Origin: G963708235 sp963708235
GTDB lineage: Bacteria > Actinomycetota > Acidimicrobiia > Spongiisociales > UBA5794
DNA length: 64,000 nt
Assembly (NCBI GenBank): GCA_963708235.1
Contig: OY970200.1
Coordinates: 1,364,001 to 1,428,000, forward strand
Direction: 5' to 3'
Shown: one piece after another, positions 1 to 9,513 of the stretch
Position numbering within the stretch: the stretch's first letter is position 1
How the letters are laid out: every line of letters starts with the position of its first letter
Translations under genes and position numbers: made by a program
The notes under the pieces: model-generated
The model's input: only the letters and a program-made list of their open reading frames with translations
Database searches by the model: none
What the model was told of the DNA's origin: nothing

Positions 1-2
1 AC

Positions 3-1829
3 GACGTCCAGTCCGCCCACACCTCCTGGCCGGTGATCGCGGCACACACCGACCTGTTCGTCGCCTTCGGCGGGATCCCGCTCAAGAACTCCCAGGTCCA
101 GTACGGCGGTCACGGTCGGCACCTGCTCCGCCACTGGGTGGAGACCGCTGCCGGCAACGGAACCCGGTTCGTCAACATCTCCCCGATCCGTGACGATGTC
201 CTCGACGCCGCCGGCGCCGAGTGGCTCCCGGTGCGACCCAACACCGACACCGCCGTGATGCTGGCGCTGGCGACCACCATGGTCGAGGACGGGACCGCCG
301 ACGAGGGGTTCCTCGACCGGTACTGCACCGGCTGGGACCGCTTCGCCGCCTATCTCGCCGGCGCCGCCGACGGGGTCGCCAAGACCGCCGAGTGGGCCGC
401 CGAGATCTCGGGTCTCGATCCGGACGCCATCCGTGAGCTGGCCCGGGCGATGACCGCAGGCCGCACCATGGTCAACGCCTCGTGGTCACTCCAGCGTGCC
501 GACCACGGCGAGCAACCCTTCTGGGCCACCATGGCCCTCGCCTCGGTGGTCGGCCAGATCGGGCTCCCAGGGGGCGGGTTCGGGTTAGGATACGGCGCCG
601 TCGGCTCACTGGGGAACGGGGTGAACCGGGTCGAGCTTCCCCGGCTCGGTCGGGGACACAATGCGGTCAGGACGTTCATCCCGGTGGCCCGGATCGCCGA
701 CATGTTGCTCGACCCGGGTGGCGAGTTCGACTACGACGGTGGCCGGTACCGCTATCCGGACATCCGGCTGATCTACTGGGCGGGAGGCAACCCGTTCCAC
801 CATCACCAGGATCTCAACCGGCTGCTCGAGGCATGGCGGAAGCCGGAGACGGTGATCGTCCACGAGCCGGTGTGGAACGCCCTGGCCCGTCACGCCGACA
901 TCGTGCTTCCGGCCACCACCTCGATGGAACGCACCGACATCGGCGGTGCCCCGGTCGACGACCACCTGTTTGCAATGGAGGCGGTGATTCCCCCGGTGGG
1001 GGAGGCGCGCAACGACTTCGACATCTTCGCCGGTCTCTCCGAACGACTCGGAGTCGGGGAGGTGTTCACCGAGGGTCGCAACGCCGACGAGTGGGTGCGA
1101 CACCTGTACGAGCGGTTCCGCACGCTGAATCCGGGACGGCCGCCGTACGAGGAATTCGTCGCCCTGGGTCATCTCCGCCACGGCGCCGACCCGTCACGTC
1201 CCGCCCATCTGGTGCTGCTCGACCGGTTCCGTTCCGACCCCGACGCCCACCCGCTGGTGACCCCGTCGGGTCGGATCGAGCTGTGGTCGGAGACGATCGC
1301 CGGGTTCGGCTACGGGGATTGTCCCCCGCACCCCACCTGGCTCGAGCCCGCAGAGTGGCTGGGCGCCGCATCCGATGAAGCGGTGGCGTATCCGCTCCAT
1401 CTCATTTCCAACCAGCCTGCCACCCGGCTCCACTCGCAGTGGGACCACGGGGTGACCAGTCGCAACTCCAAGATCGCCGATCGCGAGCCGGTCCGGCTCC
1501 ATCCCGCCGACGCCGACGCCCGGGGCATCGCCTCCGGGGACGTGGTCCGGATCTTCAACGACCGCGGCTCGTGTCTGGCCGGCGCCTTGGTGTCGGATGC
1601 GTTGCGCCCCGGCGTCGTCCAACTCTCCACCGGCGCCTGGTTCGACCCGGTCGAACCTGCCACCCCGGGATCGATGTGCCGTCACGGCAACCCGAATGTG
1701 CTCACCCGCGATGCCGGGACCTCGTCGCTCGCCCAGGGCCCGACGGCGCAGACCTGTCTGGTCGAGGTCGAGCGCTGGGAGGGGCCGGTTCCCGCCGTCG
1801 GTGCATTCGAGCTTCCCGAGCTGATCTGA
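3..1829 (+). CDS. Molybdopterin-dependent oxidoreductase (BisC/TorA-like), 5' end missing
   Basis: C-terminal about 600 residues of a molybdopterin-dinucleotide oxidoreductase of the biotin-sulfoxide/TMAO/DMSO reductase group. The frame is open to the window edge and reads DVQSAHTSWPV before the first GTG at 33, so the true start and the N-terminal part lie outside. Visible are the central Mo-cofactor-binding region (FGGIPLKNSQVQYGG), the segment LIYWAGGNPFHHHQD, the HADIVLPATTSMERTDIGG stretch typical of the family, and a C-terminal dinucleotide-binding domain ending HGNPNVLTRDAGTSSLAQG. It probably reduces an S- or N-oxide; the substrate cannot be told from this part. It is convergent with the next gene. 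Confidence 0.9.
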   Translation, partial: DVQSAHTSWPVIAAHTDLFVAFGGIPLKNSQVQYGGHGRHLLRHWVETAAGNGTRFVNISPIRDDVLDAAGAEWLPVRPNTDTAVMLALATTMVEDGTADEGFLDRYCTGWDRFAAYLAGAADGVAKTAEWAAEISGLDPDAIRELARAMTAGRTMVNASWSLQRADHGEQPFWATMALASVVGQIGLPGGGFGLGYGAVGSLGNGVNRVELPRLGRGHNAVRTFIPVARIADMLLDPGGEFDYDGGRYRYPDIRLIYWAGGNPFHHHQDLNRLLEAWRKPETVIVHEPVWNALARHADIVLPATTSMERTDIGGAPVDDHLFAMEAVIPPVGEARNDFDIFAGLSERLGVGEVFTEGRNADEWVRHLYERFRTLNPGRPPYEEFVALGHLRHGADPSRPAHLVLLDRFRSDPDAHPLVTPSGRIELWSETIAGFGYGDCPPHPTWLEPAEWLGAASDEAVAYPLHLISNQPATRLHSQWDHGVTSRNSKIADREPVRLHPADADARGIASGDVVRIFNDRGSCLAGALVSDALRPGVVQLSTGAWFDPVEPATPGSMCRHGNPNVLTRDAGTSSLAQGPTAQTCLVEVERWEGPVPAVGAFELPELI

Positions 1830-1882
1830 GCCGGTTGCCCTGAGCCGAGGTGACCCGACCTGGCCTGTACTGATCGGTCCGG

Positions 1883-2872
1883 TCAGCGGAACGCCGGTCC
1901 GGCGGGACCCTTTCTCACCACGGCGGACCACACGGTCTCGTAGTGGTCGCGGTCGAAGGGATCGATGTGGGGGAGGACGAACTCGTCCCACGCCCACCGC
2001 AACGGGTCCTCGGTCTCGTTCGCCATCCGGATCCCGGCCGGGATCCGTTCCAGCACGGCGCGCAGGCTGAGCGGGGTCTCCACCCTGGTGCGGGCATCCT
2101 GGGCGGTGAACGATGCATTGACCTCGACCGCCAGCTTGGCGATGGCGGCGATGAAGGGAGGCTTCAACGTGGGAAGGCGACGACTCAGCATCGTGGTCAG
2201 CTCCTCCTCGGTGGGGAAGCCCTTCTCCCAGATGATCCACCGGTCGGCGAAGGCCTTGTTCAGGGTTTGCGTCCCGGCGTAGTCCCGCAGATCGGTCGGG
2301 TTGAGGGTCCCGTAGATGCGGACATCGGTGCGCAGGTGCACCATCTCGCCGTTGGGGAGCTCGAGGGCGCGGTGGCGGTCGAGCAGCCCGTGGAGGGCGA
2401 ACAGCGTCTCGGCGCCGGCGGCGTTGAGCTCCGACAGGTTGATCAGCGCCGGGCCACGCAGCGCCCGGGTGATGTCGCCGTCCTCCCAGCGGCTCTCGGT
2501 TCCACCCTTGCCGTCACCGTGGAGCTTGACCGAGCCGATCAGCGTGATGTCGCGGACCTCGCCCGTGAGCGGGATCCGGTAGTGGGGGAGCTTGAGTAAC
2601 GCCGAGAACTGCTCGAGGTCGTGGTCCTTCCCGGTCCCCATGTGCCCACGCAGGGCGAGGTGGAGCGGGGTGTCGTCGGCGCTCTCACGGCGCACCTGTT
2701 CGAGCTGGGCGAGCCGGTACAGCATCCCCAGATCGACATAGAACGGGTCGGGTGTCGGGATGTGCTCCATTCGCAGCTCGTAGTCGGGGAGGTCGGTCGG
2801 TACCTCCACCGTCTCCAGCTCGATGGGCTTCCCGACCCCGGTCGGGTCTTGGAAGGTCACCGTCTCAGGCAT
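1883..2872 (-). CDS. AAA+ ATPase, CobS/MoxR-like, with degenerate Walker motifs
   Basis: 329 residues, similar in layout to the CobS/MoxR branch of AAA+ proteins, which act with von Willebrand A partners. The Walker A position reads GHMGTGKDH, where Ser/Thr normally follows the lysine. The Walker B region reads ALINLSELNAAG, keeping the glutamate but replacing the usual aspartate. A sensor-1-like YGTLNP and the MoxR-type helix (AETLFALHGLLDRHRALEL) are present. The ATG at 2872 follows GAGGAAAG. It lies 105 bp downstream of the VWA gene on the same strand, so the two probably form an operon and a chaperone-like complex. Nothing else nearby suggests cobalt chelation. Weak ATP hydrolysis is an inference from the motif changes. 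Confidence 0.8.
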   Translation of the reverse strand: MPETVTFQDPTGVGKPIELETVEVPTDLPDYELRMEHIPTPDPFYVDLGMLYRLAQLEQVRRESADDTPLHLALRGHMGTGKDHDLEQFSALLKLPHYRIPLTGEVRDITLIGSVKLHGDGKGGTESRWEDGDITRALRGPALINLSELNAAGAETLFALHGLLDRHRALELPNGEMVHLRTDVRIYGTLNPTDLRDYAGTQTLNKAFADRWIIWEKGFPTEEELTTMLSRRLPTLKPPFIAAIAKLAVEVNASFTAQDARTRVETPLSLRAVLERIPAGIRMANETEDPLRWAWDEFVLPHIDPFDRDHYETVWSAVVRKGPAGPAFR

Positions 2873-2977
2873 CTGTGCTCGCTTTCCTCTTCAAGAACGG
2901 GTGTGGACAGGAATGGTGTCGGGGTCTCGGAGTGATCGGATCGGCGGCGGGATGTCGTGGGGCGAACTCGGGACAGG

Positions 2978-5356
2978 TCATCGTCGACCCGCTCCGGCGG
3001 TGGGGCGCAGCCATGCACCCTGTCCACCGACGGCGGCCAGGGTGCGGTACAACGAAGATCGGACGCCGTCGACCATCGCCTGCGCCAACTCGTCGGGACG
3101 TTCCACCACCTGGTGACGGGCGTAGGCGGCCTGGACCGTGGTGTCGCCGATCCCGATCCCGAGCACGGTGGTTCCGCCGTGCTCAACGGCCTCGACCGAG
3201 GCGGCCAGCGACTCGACCGAACCGCGGGTCATCCCGTCGGCGAGAACCACCAGGATACGGGTCGACACCCGCCGTTGGGCGAGCCGGCTGGCGGCGTAGG
3301 CGACATTGAACTCGTCCACGTTGGCGGCCTTGTCGAACAGCGACACCGGAGGGGCGTCGTCGGGGTCGCTCCGCACCAGCTTGGCGGCTTCCGCCGGTCT
3401 GGAGGCGGCCCAGAACAATCCGGCCGTGGTGTCGTCGGCGCCACGCCACCTGGCGTCGAATGGTTTGAGCAGATAGTGGTTGACGGTCCGGGTGAGGCGT
3501 TCCGCCGAACCGCCCTGGGTGCGGCGCAGCCCGCCCGTCGCCTGGTGACGGCGCGTCTCGAAGGAACGTTCGGTGTCGTCAACCGAGGCGGCGAACGCCC
3601 GGTTGAACAGCGCCACCTCGAACTCGATCTGCAACTCGTTGCAGAGATGCGCCAACGTCCAGGCTCCCAATGTGGCGGCGGACAGGGCCCAGGGGATGGT
3701 CCGACCTCCCGGCCTGCTGCGGCTCTGCAGCATCGATGCGGACCCGTCGACGAGCAGGCTCACCGCATAGGAGCGGCGCATCGGCAGGTCGCGCCGTTCG
3801 AACATCCGGTCGTAGACCCCGGCGCCAAGCAACAGCGCGGCGTACGGGGACAGATCCCCGGCGTCGTAGCCGCTGCGCAGACCACGCCGCTGGTTGGCCA
3901 GGAACAACGGGTACAGCTCACCGGAGACCCGGCGTTGGGCGACCGCCCACTGCCGGGCGGTCTCCTCGAGAAGTTGGCGGCCGTCGGCGGCGAACATCCG
4001 GAACCGCTCCGGGAACGGGGTGACCACCAGCTTCCCGCTCTGACCGGTGGGGAGATACACGGTGGGTGACTCCGAGACCCGCACCACCTGATCGGTGGCC
4101 GGGTCACCGGCGTGGTCGGCCTCCCCGTGACGCCCCGCTTCGGCGCTGACCGACTGGGCGGCCTGGCGGGTGTCCTCGTAGGACTCGCCGTCCTGGAGCA
4201 TTGGGGTGGTGATGCGGACGGCATCGACGGTCTGGCTGATGGCGGCGCGATCGGCCTCGTCGGCGAGCAGCCGGTTGGTGGCCGTGTTGTGGGCGCCGAC
4301 ATCGCTGACCAACCCGTGGAGACGGGCGATCTCGAGCAGTTGCAGCGCCACCGTCCCCACATCCCAGGGGTTGTCGATCGTGTGCAGCTTGGCGATGAAC
4401 GGCATGGCATCGTCGACGGCGCCGGCGACCGAGGGCACGACCTGGCGTTGCACCTCGTCGCGGGTCAGGTAGTCACCGACGAGCATGAAGCAGGCCAGCG
4501 CATACTGGCCGAGCGCCCGCGCCTCCTTGATGGCGTCGGCGACGGCGGCGCGGTAGATGTCGGTGAGCACCGAACGTGCTCCTCCGTAGCCGGCGAAATA
4601 GCGTCGTTCCTGGCGGGCGTCCTCGATGGCGAGGAAGAGACCCTCGGCGGTGTCACCCCCGATCTCGACAAGGGCGTCGAGCAACCGGAACGTCGGCTCG
4701 ACCTGATCGGAAACTCCCGCCCCGCTATTTGTCGCACCACCCGGAGAGGGACCGGTGGCGAACGGATCGTCGAGGGCGATCGCCTGGCCGATCTGTTCCA
4801 GGGCGTCTCCGTCGGCGAGTACGTCCCCGAACTCGTCGGCGAAGCCCGATCCCGCACCGGGCCCGAGATCGGCAGCACCGTCGGGATCGTCGAAATCGAC
4901 GTCATCGTCGGCGCCGCCGCCATGACCGAACAGATCGAACGGATCCAGCCCCTGGCGTCGCTGATCGGGCTCGCCCGCCGGTGACGGCGCCGGCGCACCC
5001 GACGGGGTGCGGCGGTGGGCCAGCCAGGAGGCGGGGAGCGGGCGGCGCTCCTCGAAGTCGGTGGCGATGAGATGGATCGCTTCGTGCAGGGCCGAGGTCA
5101 GCGCCACCTCGGTGGGGGTCACCGGGGCGTTGCGGGCATAGGCCGCCTGGAACACACCGGGATCGAGCACGATCTCGTCAGGACCGGCCGAAGCCCGGGA
5201 CCCCAGCCGCACCCGGAGTTCCTCGTTGCCGGCCAGGCTGCGGGCAAAGCGCGTCACGGCCGGGGCCACCCGCTGATAGCGGGCGACCACTGCTTCGATG
5301 ACCCGCTCCTCGGGGGGAAGGATCCCTTGGAGCATCGATTGATCTCGGAGACGCAC
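2978..5356 (-). CDS. Large VWA-domain protein, CobT-like, with HExxH motif
   Basis: 792 residues from a GTG at 5356, preceded by GGGAGAA. The longer reading from 5503 would overlap the divergent arfB gene and has an unlikely N-terminus; ATG 5335 is another possible start. The N-terminal part has HEAIH, a zincin-like HExxH also seen in VWA-associated putative metallopeptidases. The middle is acidic and low in complexity (DDDVDFDDPDGAADLG). The C-terminal VWA domain has the MIDAS motif DGSASM (LLVDGSASMLQ) followed by LVVLADGMTRGS. Together with the downstream AAA+ gene it resembles CobT/CobS or NorD/NorQ-type pairs that remodel or insert metals into enzymes. The client is unknown; the molybdoenzyme gene next to it is convergent, so a link is only a guess. 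Confidence 0.8.
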   Translation of the reverse strand: MRLRDQSMLQGILPPEERVIEAVVARYQRVAPAVTRFARSLAGNEELRVRLGSRASAGPDEIVLDPGVFQAAYARNAPVTPTEVALTSALHEAIHLIATDFEERRPLPASWLAHRRTPSGAPAPSPAGEPDQRRQGLDPFDLFGHGGGADDDVDFDDPDGAADLGPGAGSGFADEFGDVLADGDALEQIGQAIALDDPFATGPSPGGATNSGAGVSDQVEPTFRLLDALVEIGGDTAEGLFLAIEDARQERRYFAGYGGARSVLTDIYRAAVADAIKEARALGQYALACFMLVGDYLTRDEVQRQVVPSVAGAVDDAMPFIAKLHTIDNPWDVGTVALQLLEIARLHGLVSDVGAHNTATNRLLADEADRAAISQTVDAVRITTPMLQDGESYEDTRQAAQSVSAEAGRHGEADHAGDPATDQVVRVSESPTVYLPTGQSGKLVVTPFPERFRMFAADGRQLLEETARQWAVAQRRVSGELYPLFLANQRRGLRSGYDAGDLSPYAALLLGAGVYDRMFERRDLPMRRSYAVSLLVDGSASMLQSRSRPGGRTIPWALSAATLGAWTLAHLCNELQIEFEVALFNRAFAASVDDTERSFETRRHQATGGLRRTQGGSAERLTRTVNHYLLKPFDARWRGADDTTAGLFWAASRPAEAAKLVRSDPDDAPPVSLFDKAANVDEFNVAYAASRLAQRRVSTRILVVLADGMTRGSVESLAASVEAVEHGGTTVLGIGIGDTTVQAAYARHQVVERPDELAQAMVDGVRSSLYRTLAAVGGQGAWLRPTAGAGRR

Positions 5357-5468
5357 GAACCCCGATTCTCCCACAACCGGGGTTGGTGCGAACCGGGAAC
5401 GGCGACCACCGCACCCCCACCCGGGCGGGGCGGTGGTCACGGTGCGGGTGGTCTCGTAGGCTCCGGGT

Positions 5469-5894
5469 ATGGATGATCTGGTGATCGACGGCACCCACGT
5501 CATCCCCGCCCAGGAGCTGTCCGAGCGCTTCGAGACCTCCGGAGGGCCGGGGGGTCAACACGCCAACCGGTCGGCGACCAGGGTGATCCTGACGTTCGAC
5601 CTGGGAGCCTCGAAGGTGTTCGATGCGGCGACCAGGGCCCGGATGCTGGAGCGACTCGGCGAGCGGGGGAGGGGCGGTACCGTCACGGTGGCGGTCGACG
5701 ACTCGCGCTCGCAGTGGCGGAACCGGGCGCTGGCCCGACGGCGTCTCGCCGACCTGCTCGTCGAGGCGATGCAACGACCGGCGGTCCGTCGTCCCACCCG
5801 TCCCAGTCGCTCGTCGATGCGACGGCGGTTGGACACCAAACGGGAACGCTCCGAGGTGAAACGGCTGCGACGCCGCCCCACGGGGGATGTCTGA
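5469..5894 (+). CDS. arfB: Peptidyl-tRNA hydrolase ArfB (ribosome rescue)
   Basis: 141 residues. Catalytic GGQ loop at residues 28-30 in the context SGGPGGQHANRS, as in the ArfB/YaeJ/ICT1 family, which hydrolyses peptidyl-tRNA on ribosomes stalled without a stop codon. The C-terminal tail is strongly basic (KRERSEVKRLRRR), the part that enters the empty mRNA channel in this family. It lacks the codon-recognition domain of RF1/RF2, so it is not a normal release factor. It is divergent from the VWA gene and is followed by the M16 peptidase gene. Confidence 0.92.
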   Translation: MDDLVIDGTHVIPAQELSERFETSGGPGGQHANRSATRVILTFDLGASKVFDAATRARMLERLGERGRGGTVTVAVDDSRSQWRNRALARRRLADLLVEAMQRPAVRRPTRPSRSSMRRRLDTKRERSEVKRLRRRPTGDV

Positions 5895-5949
5895 CGGCGG
5901 GGCTCGATCCGGTGATGGTCACGAACGGGCCCAGACCTATCATTCACCG

Positions 5950-7200
5950 ATGCACTACGACCTCACCACGCTGCCCAACGGACTCCGCATCATCTCCCAG
6001 GACATGCCCTCGGTCCGTTCGGTGGCGATCGGGTGCTGGGTCGACACCGGGAGCCGCGACGAGATCGGTCCCGAAGCCGGCGCCAGCCACTTTCTCGAGC
6101 ACCTCCTCTTCAAAGGTTCGGAACGGCTGTCGGCGCAGACCATCAGCGAGGCGTTCGATGCGGTCGGGGCCCGGCACAACGCCTTCACCTCCAAGGAGTA
6201 CACCGCATTCTGGGCGCGGGTCCGTGACGCCGATCTGCCGCTGGCGGTCGACATCCTCGGTGAGATGATCCAGCGTCCCGCCTTCCGCCAGGAGGAGATC
6301 GACTCCGAGCGCCACGTGGTGCTGGAGGAGATCAACATGAACGAGGACGATCCGGGCGATGTCGCCCATGAACTGTTCATCGAGGCGCTGTGGAAGGGTC
6401 ACCCGCTGGCGCCGCCGATCCTGGGTACCCGGCAGTCCATCCTGGCGATGAGCCGTGACACCATCGCCGAGTACTGGCACCGGCGGTACACCCCGAACTC
6501 GACGGTGGTGGCGGTCGCCGGTCGTGTCGACCACGACGCCCTGGTCGAACTGATCGGCGAGCACTTCTCCGACTGGGAGGGCGGACCGGTCGGCCGCGAT
6601 CTCCATCTTCCCGACCCGGTGTCGCAGGTGGCGTTGCGCCGCAAGGACACCGAACAGGCCCACCTGGTGTTGGGAACCACGGCGCTGGCTCGGGCCGATG
6701 AGCGCCGCCACGCCTTCCTGGTCGCCGACCACATCCTCGGTGGCGGGATGTCGGCGCGGCTCTTCCGCGAGATCCGCGAGCAACGCGGTCTCGCCTACGC
6801 CGTTCATTCGTTCCGGATGCCCTTCGCCGAGACCGGCGCCGCCGCCATCTATGTGGGGACCACCCCGACCCAGGCCCCCGAGGTGCTCAAGCTGGTCCGC
6901 ACCGAACTGGACAAGATCATCGACAAGGGGCTCACCGTCGAGGAACTGGAGCGGGCCAAGGGCCATGTCCAGGGCTCGCTGGCCCTTTCGCTGGAGGACA
7001 CCAACAGCCGGATGACCCGGCTCGGTCGCAACGAGCTGACCGGTCTCGACCACCTGTCGGTCGACGAGATCGTCGCCATCATCGACGCCGTCACCGAGGA
7101 CCAGGTGCTCGAGGTGGTGGCCGAGGCGTACGCCGGACCCTACGTGCTCGGCGCCGTCGGCCCGTTCGAGGTCGAAGACCTGCAGCCGTACGTCGCATGA
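5950..7200 (+). CDS. M16 family zinc peptidase (PepR-like)
   Basis: 416 residues. The inverted zinc motif HFLEH (HxxEH) lies at residues 47-51 within the pattern DTGSRDE..GASHFLEHLLFKG of the mitochondrial processing peptidase/PepR group. The second M16 domain covers the C-terminal half (ILGGGMSARLFREIREQRGLAYAVHS). The ATG at 5950 fits the usual MHYDLTTLPNGLR start of the family; the ATG at 5887 would overlap the end of arfB and add an unconserved stretch. Its stop overlaps the dapB start (ATGA), which suggests translational coupling. Linkage of this peptidase to dapB is known in Mycobacterium. Confidence 0.92.
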   Translation: MHYDLTTLPNGLRIISQDMPSVRSVAIGCWVDTGSRDEIGPEAGASHFLEHLLFKGSERLSAQTISEAFDAVGARHNAFTSKEYTAFWARVRDADLPLAVDILGEMIQRPAFRQEEIDSERHVVLEEINMNEDDPGDVAHELFIEALWKGHPLAPPILGTRQSILAMSRDTIAEYWHRRYTPNSTVVAVAGRVDHDALVELIGEHFSDWEGGPVGRDLHLPDPVSQVALRRKDTEQAHLVLGTTALARADERRHAFLVADHILGGGMSARLFREIREQRGLAYAVHSFRMPFAETGAAAIYVGTTPTQAPEVLKLVRTELDKIIDKGLTVEELERAKGHVQGSLALSLEDTNSRMTRLGRNELTGLDHLSVDEIVAIIDAVTEDQVLEVVAEAYAGPYVLGAVGPFEVEDLQPYVA

Positions 7201-7976
7201 TCCGGGTCGCCGTATCCGGGGCCTCCGGGCGGATGGGCAGCCTCGCCGCCGGCGCCGTCGACGCCGACGATGATCTCGAGCTGACCGCCTGCTACGACCC
7301 CGCCCACGGCGGGTCCTCGGTCAGCGGTCACGAGGTGAGTACCTCGCCGTCGGTGGTCGCCGGCTGCGATGTGGTGATCGAGTTCACCCGCCCCGATGTG
7401 GTGATGGCGAACCTGGCCGAGTGGCGACGGCTCGGGGTCGACGCCGTGGTCGGGACCTCGGGGTTCGACGGTGACCGGCTCGACGAGCTTCGCCGGCTCT
7501 GGACCTGGGATTCCCTCGCAAGCCCCGGCCCGAGATGTCTGGTGGTTCCCAACTTCTCGATCGGGGCGGTGGTGCTGATGCGGTTGGCGGAGCGTGCCGC
7601 CCCCCACTTCGCTGCCGCCGAGATCATCGAGATGCACCACGACGCCAAGGCCGACGCCCCATCCGGAACCGCCCTGGCCACCGCCCACCGTATCGGCGCC
7701 GTCGCTCCCGACCAGCAACGGCAGGTCGAAGGCGAAGAGCTGGTGCCCGGCTCGCTGGGCGCCACCGCCGACGGGATCCGGGTGCATTCGGTGCGTCTTC
7801 CCGGCTACGTCGCCCACCAGGAGGTGCTGTTCGGGAACCCGGGGGAGACGTTGAGCATCAGACACGACACCACCGACCGCAGCGCGTTCATGCCCGGTGT
7901 CCTCCTGGCGGTGCGGCACGTTGCGGCCCTCGCCGAACCGGTGACGGTGGGTCTGGAAGACGTGCTCGGAATCTGA
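7197..7976 (+). CDS. dapB: 4-hydroxy-tetrahydrodipicolinate reductase
   Basis: 259 residues. DapB reduces the DapA product with NAD(P)H in the DAP/lysine pathway, cytoplasmic. The N-terminal Rossmann motif is VAVSGASGRMGS, and the catalytic and substrate-binding stretch is EMHHDAKADAPSGTA. It starts with a 4-bp overlap with the M16 gene. dapA and dapF are in the same window (12.6 and 42.8 kb), so three steps of DAP synthesis for peptidoglycan and lysine lie in one chromosomal neighbourhood, as in other actinobacteria. Confidence 0.95.
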   Translation: MIRVAVSGASGRMGSLAAGAVDADDDLELTACYDPAHGGSSVSGHEVSTSPSVVAGCDVVIEFTRPDVVMANLAEWRRLGVDAVVGTSGFDGDRLDELRRLWTWDSLASPGPRCLVVPNFSIGAVVLMRLAERAAPHFAAAEIIEMHHDAKADAPSGTALATAHRIGAVAPDQQRQVEGEELVPGSLGATADGIRVHSVRLPGYVAHQEVLFGNPGETLSIRHDTTDRSAFMPGVLLAVRHVAALAEPVTVGLEDVLGI

Positions 7977-8010
7977 CCAGCCGACGTTGGTCGTGACAGG
8001 AAGGCTGGAC

Positions 8011-8604
8011 ATGTTCATCGAAACGGTCGATCCGGATCAGGCGGACGGCGCCGTCGCCGGGATCTACGAGTCGGTCGCCGCCTCGTGGGGGTTTCTCCCC
8101 AACTGGGCCCGAGTCTTCGCCGTCCGGCCCCGGGTGCTCGCCGCCTGGCAGCAGCTCAACGGAACCCTTGCCGGCGACATGGATCGGCGGCGCTACGAGC
8201 TGGCCACCCTCGCCGCCGCCTGCGAACTCGGTTCCACCTACTGCGCCCTGGCCCACACCCAGGTGCTGCGCGACCGGTTCCACTCCGACGACGAGATCGC
8301 CGGGATCGTCACCGACCCCGATCACACCGGTGCCCTCGATGCCACCGACCGGGCGGTGATGGTCTTCGCTGCCCGGGTCGCCCGCGATGCGACGACCGTC
8401 ACCGCCGCCGATCTGGACCCGCTGCGGGCGTGCGGGTTGTCCGACCCCGAGATCCTCGATGTGGCGATGGCGGCGGCGGCACGGAGCTTCTTCACCAAGG
8501 TCCTCGATTCGGTCGGGACCTCCGCCGACGCCCCGCTCGGGGTGCTCTTCGACCCGGCGGTGACCGCGGCGCTCACGGTGGGACGCCCGATCGCCGAGGC
8601 ATGA
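8011..8604 (+). CDS. AhpD/carboxymuconolactone decarboxylase-like peroxidase-related protein
   Basis: 197 residues from ATG 8011, which follows AGGAAGG with good spacing. A start 24 bp upstream (GTG 7987) also keeps the frame but has no better ribosome-binding site. It has the AhpD-like active-site pattern CELGSTYCALAH (Cys71, Cys78, His82), which in this family supports alkylhydroperoxidase or thiol-dependent redox activity. The fold is all-helical. The DPDHTGALDATDRAVMVFA segment matches 'peroxidase-related' members. Substrate unknown. It sits directly downstream of dapB and 1 bp before the next gene, so co-transcription is likely. Confidence 0.8.
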   Translation: MFIETVDPDQADGAVAGIYESVAASWGFLPNWARVFAVRPRVLAAWQQLNGTLAGDMDRRRYELATLAAACELGSTYCALAHTQVLRDRFHSDDEIAGIVTDPDHTGALDATDRAVMVFAARVARDATTVTAADLDPLRACGLSDPEILDVAMAAAARSFFTKVLDSVGTSADAPLGVLFDPAVTAALTVGRPIAEA

Positions 8605-8605
8605 G

Positions 8606-9457
8606 ATGACGCCGCCGGGATCGCTCGAGCTGTGGCCGGACTCGGAGCCGGCATGGTGGGTCGCCGAGCGTCTTCCCAGCATCGCCCTCGATGTGCGCGC
8701 CGTGGTCCCCGAGGGGTTCGACGCCTACGCCCGGATCTTCCATCCCGCCGGTCGTATCGAAGAAGATGCCGAGCGTCCGGTGCGGTGGGAAGAGGTTGCC
8801 GCCGCCAACGGCCGGGTCGTCCACCCCGAGATGCAGTGGCCCCACATCTCCGGCGCCTGGGAGGAGTCGGGGCTCAGTGTTCCCGGGTTGTGGGACGCCG
8901 AACCGCTGATCGGGTCGATGCCGGAGGCGGTGGCGGTCTCGCTCGGCGAGCTGCTCGCCGCCCACACCGGGACCCCCGAGCGGTGCTGGTTTGCGGTGTG
9001 GGACGGCTGGGGCGGGTTGTGGCCGTCGCCCGACGACGGATCGGTGGCCACCCTGACCATGCGGCGGGCGTTACCGGTTCGCATCGTGCAGGGGATCGGG
9101 CGGAGGGCGGCGGAGGCGTGGCGCATGGTGCGCCGCCCGGCGCCTTCGGGCCCGGAGCCGACCCTACGGCTGCCGAACCGGGAGTACCACCTGCTCTCGG
9201 GACCGATCTCCGCCGTCACCGAGTCGATGGTGGCCTTCTCCGGCTGGCAGTCGGCGAACCTGTGGTGGCCCGATGATCGCTCCTGGTTCGTCGCCACCGA
9301 GATCGACCTCTCGTCGACCTATATCGGCGGGGACCGGGCCACCATCGCGGCGGTGCTGGCCAGCCCGGATCTCGAGGCGATCGCCGTGGAACTCGACCAC
9401 GGGATCACCGACGACAGCGATCGGGTCAACCCTCCACCGGCGCTGCCGTTCACCTGA
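8606..9457 (+). CDS. Hypothetical protein, tryptophan-rich
   Basis: 283 residues, family not recognised. It begins 1 bp after the stop of the AhpD-like gene. The protein is rich in Trp and Pro (WPDSEPAWWVAERLP, CWFAVWDGWGGLWPSP, WQSANLWWPDDRSWFVATEID), has no signal peptide and no membrane segment, and ends in an acidic helix (SPDLEAIAVELDHGITDDSD). Codon use matches the neighbours, and the frame stays open over its whole length with a normal start, so it is probably a real gene. It is convergent with surE. Confidence 0.7.
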   Translation: MTPPGSLELWPDSEPAWWVAERLPSIALDVRAVVPEGFDAYARIFHPAGRIEEDAERPVRWEEVAAANGRVVHPEMQWPHISGAWEESGLSVPGLWDAEPLIGSMPEAVAVSLGELLAAHTGTPERCWFAVWDGWGGLWPSPDDGSVATLTMRRALPVRIVQGIGRRAAEAWRMVRRPAPSGPEPTLRLPNREYHLLSGPISAVTESMVAFSGWQSANLWWPDDRSWFVATEIDLSSTYIGGDRATIAAVLASPDLEAIAVELDHGITDDSDRVNPPPALPFT

Positions 9458-9513
9458 GCCGGCGGTCCGCTGGATGCGGGCACCTCGATCGGCCGGGATC
9501 CAGGTTGCCGCCG

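Noticed and set aside
9458..9513. CTGGAT...ATCCAG hairpin between convergent genes
   Set aside because: Short arms with a long GC-rich interval; not convincing as a terminator.
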